Of a stretch of 64,000 nucleotides of DNA, positions 19,510 to 26,391 are shown one piece after another. The notes beneath the pieces are model-generated. The model made no database searches. It was not told the origin of the DNA and saw only the letters and a list, made by a program, of their open reading frames with translations. This DNA is from DATCJA01 sp963814955 (GTDB taxonomy: Bacteria; Acidobacteriota; Vicinamibacteria; Vicinamibacterales; UBA2999): contig CAWFEX010000003.1 in NCBI GenBank assembly GCA_963814955.1, positions 10,781 to 74,780 of the forward strand, given 5' to 3'. Numbering within the stretch: position 1 is the stretch's first letter; every line of letters starts with the position of its first letter. A program made the translations under genes and the position numbers.

Positions 19510-19773
19510 TCAAGAATTCAGGGCCAAATCTGATAGGGTACGGGCCCAGAACAACAGGACCCAGATGCACATCGATCCAATCAGGCCACAAGCGGCGATT
19601 CCAACGACTGGAAGCTTGTCCGCGAGAAAGCCCAGGATGTACATAACAAGACCACCAGCCAGAATACCTGGCAGCCCAAGAAGAAACCGCGGGTACCAAA
19701 CCTCTGGAAAGAGCATAAGCCCAAGAATAGCGAACACCAGCGTCGCAGGTGCACCAGCGAAGGCCACTGCCAC
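19510..19773 (-). CDS. Small membrane protein (cassette gene)
   Basis: An 87-residue protein that is almost entirely hydrophobic, with about three membrane helices (AFAGAPATLVFAILGLMLF, LLGLPGILAGGLVMYILGFL, VVGIAACGLIGSMCIWVLLF). Its stop is 13 bases from attC 3. It is in the same frame as, and 24 bases downstream of, the zinc-ribbon membrane gene. The two may form a two-gene cassette or be one gene split by a stop. Function unknown. Confidence 0.65.
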   Translation of the reverse strand: MAVAFAGAPATLVFAILGLMLFPEVWYPRFLLGLPGILAGGLVMYILGFLADKLPVVGIAACGLIGSMCIWVLLFWARTLSDLALNS

Positions 19774-19797
19774 ACCAGGTATCCCGAGGCCGGAGGA

Positions 19798-20232
19798 TTA
19801 GCGTTGAGTTCGCCAAGCCACGCATGGTACCGCCGCGTCTGGGGCTGCGCTCCTGTCCGATGACCGCGGCGAAGGCACTGTCGGTATTCGTAAGAACCGG
19901 CGCTGATTCAGCCCTTTGATGAGTAGGATGGCCCCGAGCGTGAAGCCGCCCGAACACAAATAGGTTCCGCGTCCATTCTCGAGTGGCTCCTGAGGCGCAA
20001 AGAGCGACACGACGCCGCTTAACGCTCCACTCATGAGAAGCAGGGCGGTACCAGTTCGTATGTTCTTTCGCGCCGCGTTGGCCAAGATTGCTTGTAAACC
20101 GCCTTCCGTTTCGATGATGTGAGCAGCAAGGTAAGACTCCTTCATTGTGCCCGTCGCGAACTCGTACCCGCAGTCACAGCGAAGTGCCTCATCAGGACTG
20201 AACAATCGACAGCGCGGACACTCTTGGCCCAT
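19798..20232 (-). CDS. Zinc-ribbon plus membrane-helix protein (cassette gene)
   Basis: A 144-residue protein. The N-terminus has a zinc-ribbon knuckle pair, CPRC at residues 5-8 and CDCGYEF near 19-25, a motif often found at the start of small bacterial membrane proteins. Two hydrophobic segments follow (TGTALLLMSGALSGVVSLF and GGFTLGAILLIKGL). The C-terminal tail is Arg/Ser/Pro-rich and may be altered by a frameshift. The start is 26 bases from attC 4. Function unknown. Confidence 0.7.
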   Translation of the reverse strand: MGQECPRCRLFSPDEALRCDCGYEFATGTMKESYLAAHIIETEGGLQAILANAARKNIRTGTALLLMSGALSGVVSLFAPQEPLENGRGTYLCSGGFTLGAILLIKGLNQRRFLRIPTVPSPRSSDRSAAPDAAVPCVAWRTQR

Positions 20233-20257
20233 GATTTACCTTCGGCCTTGATCGTCT

Positions 20258-20325
20258 GCCTGATCGCGCTGAGCCGCGGCGCTTCATCGTCGTCCAGCGC
20301 CGACGGCTCCAGCGCGCGGTTAGGC
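20258..20325 (-). repeat. attC site 4 (degenerate R' core)
   Basis: Minus strand: R'' GCCTAAC (20319-20325), L'' GCGCTGGAGCCG, L' CGGCTCAGCGC, but R' reads ATCAGGC (20258-20264) rather than GTTRRRY. The cleavage triplet is therefore mutated. The neighbouring cassettes may be locked together. Confidence 0.85.
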
Positions 20326-20330
20326 GCCCT

Positions 20331-20828
20331 TCATGTTGCCGGTCTTCCGCTCGGGCCGGGAGCGATTAGACGCGACAACGCCCACACATAAAGTGCCGTC
20401 CGACCCCACTCGGGGACATTGCGGATCCAGTCAGTGGCTATCAGGCGCGACACGAGTTCCGGCGTATTACCTTGAATATCGAGCTGGGCATGGATCGGAC
20501 GTGAGATGAGAGCCGTGGACAAGATGGCGCCAGTGGCGAGGGCAATGCCAACTAACAGAATCCAGCGCGGTACGGCATGTGGGGGGAACCTGAGTACAAC
20601 TAGAGCCAGAACAAGCTCGAGGAGACGGGGCGCTGCCCCGAAGATCCCCGCGCGAATTGACATCGGCCAGTGATACGCCTTGAAACTCTCCGCTTCGAGC
20701 ACATACCAACCCGGATAGTTGACGAACGACTGGCTGATATGAACTCCCGTGTGCAACAACACGAGAGCACACAGCGCAAGAATAGATTGCGGCGAAGCGA
20801 TTCGCTCATCCTGTTCTCTCCGATGCAT
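20331..20828 (-). CDS. Hypothetical multi-pass membrane protein (cassette gene)
   Basis: A 165-residue protein with four predicted membrane helices: ILALCALVLLHTGVHI, LLELVLALVVLRF, WILLVGIALATGAILSTALI and a weaker C-terminal GRTALYVWALSRLIA. The loops contain Trp and Pro. No named family is recognised. The TGA stop lies six bases from attC 4 and the start 45 bases from attC 5, so the single gene fills the cassette. Confidence 0.75.
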   Translation of the reverse strand: MHRREQDERIASPQSILALCALVLLHTGVHISQSFVNYPGWYVLEAESFKAYHWPMSIRAGIFGAAPRLLELVLALVVLRFPPHAVPRWILLVGIALATGAILSTALISRPIHAQLDIQGNTPELVSRLIATDWIRNVPEWGRTALYVWALSRLIAPGPSGRPAT

Positions 20829-20872
20829 TCTCGAATCTGATCCGAAGGCTAATCTGATCCGAGCTAAGGTCC

Positions 20873-20973
20873 GTCTAACGCTCGGCGCTCAGCCGCGAGC
20901 CGCGCGGCGCTTGTTCTTGGGTTTGGCCCGACTGCGACGTGCGCGGCTCGCCGGCTGCAGCGCCTTGTTAGGC
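20873..20973 (-). repeat. attC site 5
   Basis: Minus strand: R'' GCCTAAC (20967-20973), L'' GGCGCTGCAGCCG, L' CGGCTGAGCGCC, R' GTTAGAC (20873-20879). At 101 bases it is the longest site, with a large variable centre. The DUF2442 reading frame runs through most of it. Confidence 0.92.
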
Positions 20974-21272
20974 GGTCGGCGTCGCGACGCTAACCACTGC
21001 TTCAATGATTTCGAACTCTCGCCTGACGGTAGGCCTGCGAGCAGTCCCGAGATACTGATGTCCTCGTCGAGATCCGGCCAGTGAATACCGATGCCATCAC
21101 CAATGAGTCGCCAGCGTTGACGCTCTTGTGGCGAACCGTGGGCCAGGCGCGGATACCACTCCAGCGGCACAGAGAGTGTCCTGCCGTCACGCAGCACAAC
21201 CTCCAGCACCTTGCTGGTTACGCGTACATCCCGCACAGGTATCGGCGCTTCATGTATCGCTGAAGAAGTCAT
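20889..21272 (-). CDS. DUF2442 domain-containing protein (cassette gene, reads into attC)
   Basis: A 127-residue protein. The first 80 or so residues match DUF2442: VRDVRVTSKVLEVVLRDGRT, SVPLEWYPRLAHGSP and DEDISISGLLAG. From PPNKALQPASRARR onward the sequence is translated attC DNA (20889-20973), giving an Arg/Lys-rich tail that is probably not functional. The gene overlaps the upstream DUF4160 gene by 23 bases, indicating translational coupling. DUF4160-DUF2442 pairs are frequent in integron cassettes and are often considered toxin-antitoxin-like; the biochemical activity is not established. Confidence 0.87.
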   Translation of the reverse strand: MTSSAIHEAPIPVRDVRVTSKVLEVVLRDGRTLSVPLEWYPRLAHGSPQERQRWRLIGDGIGIHWPDLDEDISISGLLAGLPSGESSKSLKQWLASRRRPPNKALQPASRARRSRAKPKNKRRAARG

Positions 21273-21492
21273 GCCAGGCCCTTAATAATTCCGCGCGATT
21301 TTCTTCGACGATCGCTGTAATGCGGGCCAGTTCGCTCGCCCGGAAGCCATCGTTGCGTTCGATCTCGACCGGCTCAAGCCACAATTTCGCACGCTTGGAC
21401 TCTCGCTCAACGTGGACGTGGGGCGGTTCATCCTTATCACTCGAAAAAAAGAAAAACCGGTACGGGCCGGTACAGAGGACGGTCGGCGTCAA
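21250..21492 (-). CDS. DUF4160 domain-containing protein (cassette gene)
   Basis: An 80-residue protein matching DUF4160 over its whole length: PTVLCTGPYRFFFFSSDKDE, EPPHVHVERE, AKLWLEPVEIERNDGF and a C-terminal helix LLRAWHDFF. It is the first gene of the leading cassette and starts 52 bases from the array-edge core. The stop overlaps the DUF2442 start region. It is likely to act with DUF2442 as a pair. Confidence 0.9.
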   Translation of the reverse strand: MTPTVLCTGPYRFFFFSSDKDEPPHVHVERESKRAKLWLEPVEIERNDGFRASELARITAIVEENRAELLRAWHDFFSDT

Positions 21493-21543
21493 GTCCCAAA
21501 GATTGTGCCATCGTCAGCGAGTATCCGGGCAACTGTGGGATCC

Positions 21544-21550
21544 GCCTAAC
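21544..21550 (-). other. Leading-edge core site of the cassette array
   Basis: Minus strand GTTAGGC, a perfect GTTRRRY core, 52 bases upstream of the DUF4160 start. No matching R'' or L boxes are seen within 100 bases upstream. It is either the remnant of another attC or an attI-like site. Confidence 0.6.
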
Positions 21551-21961
21551 AAGTAGTCGGCAGAACTCGATAAAGAGATATTTCTGAGGCGGTCGCAGTG
21601 TAGCGCGAAGAGTGAGTCGCTTCAATCAAAGGGAAGTCGTTCGGCAGGAACAGGTTCGAGCTGGATTGCGGCGGCGGACCGCTCGGATATGCAGGTCTCC
21701 GTCAGGTTCGTCGCAAATGAATGCCGGACCGAATGGCAGGTCGCCGGACGGGCAACATGCCCGCGGCTCGAACTCGGGCGGTACGGTTAAGAGGTCCGGC
21801 TAAAGCCGCCCTTCGACGGTGCTCAGGGCGGCCCTGAGGTTCCCGAAGGGCCGGACACTACGTACACGTACACAAAAACGGGGCGGACCGAAGTCCGCCC
21901 CTGCAACCCACCGGAGGCCTGAAGGCCTCCGGCTACCACCTACTGCCTACCAGCCTACCAA
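21551..21961. other. Spacer with cluster of palindromic repeats
   Basis: No gene. 21794-21865 holds a pair of diverged GTCCGGC units facing each other (GGTCCGGCTAAAGCCG and GGGCCGGACACTACGTAC). 21880-21901 is GGGCGGACCGAAGTCCGCCC plus flanks. 21911-21932 is CCGGAGGCCTGAAGGCCTCC then GG. The three different palindrome families lie side by side at the array edge. Confidence 0.7.
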
Positions 21962-23192
21962 CTAGACCGTGGCTTTCTGCAGCACGTTCGCCACAATGGC
22001 CTTGAACTCGTCGGTGGTGAGCAGATCTTTCTTCTCGAACGACTTTGCTTTCACCGCCTGTAGCATGGACATCTTCTCTTCGTCAGAGGCGCTGATGCCG
22101 AGCTTCTCGCACCACTCGTCGATCGATGGGGGGCCGCTGTTCTTGCCGAGCACGATGTTCACCGGTTTCTGGCCGACGAGCTCGGGAGAGAACGGCACGT
22201 ACTCGAGTGGATGCTCCTTGCGCGCCATGCCGTATCCAGCCGGCGATGATGCCCGATTCCACCTCGTACAACTTGTCGCCGACGATGGGACGGTTCGGCG
22301 CCTGTTTGACACGGGCGAGATCCATCACGAACTTCGATACATCGACGAACTGTTCGGTCTTGATGCCCAGGTCCGTGCCGTAGAGGCAGCGCAGCGCGAG
22401 GACGACGTCCTCCATCGGGACGTTGCCCGCTCGTTCGCCCAGCCCGGTGATCGTCGTGTGCGCCACCGACGCCCCCGCGGCGAGCGCGGCAATCGTGTTG
22501 GCGACGCCGAGCCCGAAGTCCTGGTGTCCGTGAATTTCGACCGGCTTCTTCAGCCGCGCGATCACCTTCTTGACGGCGTGTCCGACCGCATCCGGAGCGG
22601 TTCCGCCAACCGTGTCGGCAATCGTGAGCGCGTCCATGTGGCCTTCAGTGGCCACCTGCTCCACGATGTCGAGGAAACGATTGAGCTCGGTCCGCGTGGC
22701 GTCGATCGTGAAGAACACCGTATAGAGACCTGCTTCCTTCGCGGCCTTCGTCGTCTCGATCGACGCCTTCATCGCGCGCTCGATCGGCCAGCCGTAGGCG
22801 TTCTGGATCATGTGGTCGCTGGCAGGAATCTCGATGACGATCCCTTTGCAGCCGCAGTCCTTGACCACCTTCACTTCGGAGGGGATGCACCGCGAGAAAC
22901 CGAAGATCTCGGCCTTCAGGCCAAGCGCCGCGATGTCGGAGATCGCCGCCTTGTCCTGGGGAGACACGGCAGGCATGCCCGCTTCGATGCGGTGCACTCC
23001 GAGCGCGTCCAGTTTCTTGGCAATGGCCACCTTCTCCTCGCGGCGGAAGACGACGGCGGTCTGCTGCTCGCCGTCGCGCAAGGTGACGTCATGAATCTTG
23101 ATGTTCGGGGGAAAGGTGTAGTTCTTCGTCACCTCTGGCAGGTAGTTCCAGGGACTGATGAACCACTTGTCAGTTTTCCAGGGTTCTTGCAT
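21962..23192 (-). CDS. HMGL-like acyltransferase (isopropylmalate/homocitrate synthase type), frameshifted
   Basis: TIM-barrel enzyme of the DRE-type HMGL/pyruvate carboxyltransferase group, which condenses an acyl-CoA with a 2-oxoacid or cleaves the reverse. The start is at 23192. Catalytic and metal residues are visible: TLRDGEQQ at residues 37-44 and VEIHGHQDFGLGVANT with the HxH metal pair, then ITGLGERAGNVPMEDV. A single frameshift near 22232 joins ESGIIAGW to YGMARKEHPLEYVPF; the C-terminus runs to 21962. The exact reaction (2-isopropylmalate, citramalate, homocitrate or other) cannot be set from sequence, and no leu genes are adjacent. It is divergent from the fused xanthine-dehydrogenase-like gene across a shared palindrome. 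Confidence 0.83.
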
Positions 23193-23205
23193 GTAGCCTC
23201 CGAAG

Positions 23206-23231
23206 AGAGTTTCGCGAATTGACGAAACTCT
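23206..23231. promoter_or_regulatory. Inverted repeat in a divergent promoter region
   Basis: AGAGTTTCG (23206-23214) and CGAAACTCT (23223-23231) are perfect 9-base arms around an 8-base spacer, CGAATTGA. It lies 14 bases upstream of the HMGL-like start and about 105 bases upstream of the XDH start. The dyad size suits a dimeric regulator; it could equally be an mRNA leader hairpin for the HMGL gene. Confidence 0.5.
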
Positions 23232-23336
23232 GATGTTACCTCCCGCTCCACGGGCCCATCAAGGGCGCGTGCTACGATGCTTTTTGGGGGTCTCTATTGG
23301 GTCCTGGAACAGCGACAGGGATTCCATTCATTAGGC

Positions 23337-26151
23337 ATGCCTAGCATCAGGTTCACCCTGAACGGAAAACCCACCGAAGCGACATACGAATCCGGGATGC
23401 ACCTGCTCGAGGTTCTCCGCGAGGAGTGTGGCGTGGTGTCGGCCAAGAACGGCTGTGCCCCGGAGGGGGCGTGCGGCTGCTGTCTGGTGATGATCGACGG
23501 CCGTCCTGCGTTGTCGTGCCTTCGCAAGCCGGAGCAGATGGATGGGCACGAGATCGTGACGCTCGACGGCCTTCCAGAAGAGACCAGGCGCATCATCGGT
23601 GAAGCCTTCGTGCTCGAGGGTGGTGTGCAGTGCGGCTTCTGCATCCCGGGCATCGTCGTACGCGCGGCATCGCTCATCGAGCATGGCAAGAGCGACGATC
23701 CCGACACGATCCGAAAGGCGCTGGATGGCCACCTGTGCCGCTGCACGGGCTACGCGCGCATCATCGACGCTATTCAAACCGCTGGTGAAGTCATCAGGAG
23801 CGGAGGACAGCTCCCGAAAAAGCCGCGGCGCCACAACTTCTTCGGCGAAGAGTTCGGCCTGCACCGCGATCCGGCTTTCGCTGAGAGGGGCGGAGTCGAA
23901 GGGCATCGAATCGGGGATTCGCCTGCGAGGCAAGGCGGGCTCGAGCAGACGCTCGGCGAGAAACCGTTCGTGGACGACATGCGCGTACCGGGCATGCTGC
24001 ACGGCGCCATGGTGCTGACCGGGCACCCGCGCGCGAAGGTCGTGAAGATTGACACGAGCCAGGCAGCAACCGCGCCTGGCGTCGTGCGGATACTGACGGC
24101 TGCTGATGTCCCCGGATCGCGCGCCACCGGTCTCAACGATCCAGATACCCCGGTGTTCGTGGCGGAAGGCGAGGTGACGTGCTGTGTGTCCGACTTCATC
24201 GCGATGGTGGTGGCCGATACGCAGTTTCACGCCCGCGCGGCAGCAAAGAAAATCGAAGTCGAGTACGAAGTGCTGGAGCCAATCACGGATCCATTCGAGG
24301 CGTTGAAGCCGGACGCGCCGCTCGTTCATTCGGAGGAGACGTTCAGCCCCCGGCCGTCCAACGTGCTCAAGCCAGTCACCGCGTACAAACGTGGGGATGT
24401 TGATGAGGCGCTGAAGACGGCCGTGCACATCATCGAAGGGACATGGCGTACCCAACCAATCGAGATTGCGTTTCTCGAGCCGGAAGCGTGTCTGGTTCTG
24501 CCGCGGGACAACGGCGTGACGGTACACACCGACAGCCAGGGATCGGTATACGACCAGCAGCAGATTGCCAAGGTGCTGAACCTCGACCCGAAGGATGTGG
24601 AAATCCAGTTGGCCGCCAGCGGCGGCGCCTTTGGCGCGAAGGAGGAGCTGTCGATTCAGGCACAGACCGCGCTGGCGGCGCGCCTGATCGGAAAGCCCGT
24701 GAAGACGGTGCTCACGCGCGAGCAGTCGACGCAGCACCACGTCAAGCGCCACCCGATGACCATGGCGCTGACGGTAGGCGCGGACGCCGAGGGACGACTC
24801 GTCGCCGTTCGCTCCCGAATCGTGGCGGATGCCGGCGGCTATCACACGACGAGCGCCAAGTGCGCGCTGCGCGCCGCGTGCCACACGTGTGGCCCCTATC
24901 GCGTTCCGAACGTGGATGTCGAATCGAAGGCGGTGTACACCAATAATCCCAACGGTGGCGCGATGCGCGGCTTCGGCAGCAACCAGGCGCAATTCGCCAT
25001 GGAGGGCGCCATGGATCTCCTGGCGGAAAAGGTCGGTGTCGACGGCTGGGAGATCCGCTACCTCAACGCGCTGGATCCAGGTGACGCGTTCGCCACGGGG
25101 CAGATCATGCGCGAGAGCGTACGCGGCATGAAGGCGTCGCTCGAGGCCGTCAGAGACATGTACAAGAGCGCCCAGTACAAAGGTATCGGGTGCGGCATCA
25201 AGAGTACCGGTCTCGGCAACGGTACCGTTGAAGGCGGCTACATCAAGATTCGTGTCGTCGAAGGCCCACGGCTCGAGATCCTGAACGGGTATACCGAGAT
25301 GGGGCAGGGTGTCTTCACGGCGACGATGCAGGCTGTGTGCGAGGAAACGCGGCTCCCGGCACGCGTGATGACAGTCAAGTGGGACAACGAGTTGGGCAAC
25401 AAGTGCGGCGAAACGTGGGCCTCCCGGGGAACCACGCTCAGTTGTGCGGCGGCGCGCGAGGCAGCGCGAAAGCTGGCAGCGGATCTCGAGGAGGTCCGGC
25501 TAAAGCCGGACACTACGTCTGAAGACGAGGCGGTACGTAGTGTCCGGCTTCAGCCGGACCTTGAAACAGGCACTCGAGCAACTGGTCGGGCGCGAGTATG
25601 ACGGTGAGTACGTATGTGCCTTCACGACCCGCCCCGGTACGCCCGAAGCCGTGCTCAACCCCACGACGCATCTCACATTCAGTTATGCGACTCAGCTGGT
25701 GATCCTGAACGAGGAGGGCAGAATCGAGCGTGTCGTCGCGGCGCACGACGTCGGTCGGGCCATCAACCCTCGGCTCTGCGCCGAACAGATGGAGGGGGGC
25801 GTACATATGGGACTCGGGTACGCGCTCTCCGAGGACTTCCCGTCCACCGGCGGCGTGCCGCACTCGCTCGCGCTGCGGGATCTGGGTATCGTCGCCGCGA
25901 AGCACACGCCCCAGCTCGACGTGATTCTCATCGAGGTTCCCGACGAGATCGGCGGCTATGGTGCCAAGGGGGTGGGCGAGATTGGCTGCGTCGCGACGGC
26001 GCCGGCCGTCGCCGCCGCCCTTCATTCGTACGACGGAATCCGCCGCTTCCGGCTCCCGATGGACGACGCGCCCGCGGCGGCGCCGTCAGTCCCGAAATCC
26101 AGGCGAAAGCCGGCGGCGCATGCAGTCGAAACAAGCCCGCCTTCGCGCTGA
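23337..26151 (+). CDS. Fused 2Fe-2S/molybdopterin xanthine dehydrogenase-like protein (frame broken at repeat)
   Basis: One-chain molybdenum hydroxylase resembling the 'selenium-dependent xanthine dehydrogenase' group. The first 2Fe-2S cluster has Cys at about 40, 46, 48/49 and 61; the second has CGFC (99-102) and CRC (134-136). Mo-domain motifs include GGAFGAKEELS, GGAMRGFGSNQAQFAMEG, NGYTEMGQGV and the final GYGAKGVGEIG. The start at 23337 (MPSIRFTLNG) fits the family; a longer reading from 23277 adds an unlikely N-terminus. The frame changes where a pair of palindromic repeats (25494-25559) interrupts the segment between KLAADLE and LKQALEQLVG. Without removing that insertion the enzyme is split. 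No FAD subunit is directly adjacent. Substrate class: purines or N-heterocycles, by family only. Confidence 0.85.
25494..25559. repeat. Head-to-head palindrome pair (REPIN-like) inside XDH gene
   Basis: Unit 1 (25494-25518) starts GTCCGGCTAAAGCCGGAC and ends ACTACGT. Unit 2 (25535-25559) is its mirror, ACGTAGT then GTCCGGCTTCAGCCGGAC. The spacer is 16 bases. Together they can fold as one long hairpin. The reading frame before and after differs by one. Confidence 0.85.
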
Positions 26152-26391
26152 CCGAGCACGACCACTCGATCCCCACTCGGCGTCATTTGCCTGATTGCGG
26201 CGACGGCTCGCTCTTGAGCGAGCCACGACGTGACGCTACACCGCTGCCTCATCCGTAGTGGATTGTGCCTTGACTCATTGAGGCGCCACTCCTAGCATGG
26301 CGCGCATGTAACACACCCTCCGTACCCTACTTCCCCAGGCGCGGCCTTTTCTTCTCGCGGCGGTGTCGCTCTCGTAACCAAGGAGGCAGAC
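26152..26391. other. Intergenic leader of third receptor
   Basis: Contains CGGCTCGCTCTTGAGCGAGCC (26204-26224), a GGCTCGCTC/GAGCGAGCC hairpin after the XDH stop that may terminate it, and an AAGGAGG ribosome site at 26379-26385 before the receptor ATG at 26392. Confidence 0.55.

Larger units (their letters stand above)
16894..21550 (-). mobile_element. Integron gene-cassette array without integrase (CALIN-like), five cassettes
   Basis: Five attC sites (16894, 18507, 19414, 20258, 20873) punctuate minus-strand genes, each site lying just 3' of the gene or gene pair it belongs to. On the minus strand every site reads RYYYAAC, then an L'' box of the type GAATGGAGCCG or GCGCTGGAGCCG, a variable centre, an L' box lacking one G, and a final GTTRRRY-like core. 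The single unpaired G lies at the same position in all five, fixing the orientation, and it agrees with gene direction. A sixth core (GTTAGGC on the minus strand, 21544-21550) marks the leading edge. No tyrosine integrase is present in the window. The array is bounded by palindromic repeats and by ordinary chromosomal genes. Confidence 0.9.

Noticed and set aside
21544..21640. Full attI site at the array edge
   Set aside because: Only one core box is present, with no integrase or accessory boxes, so attI cannot be claimed.
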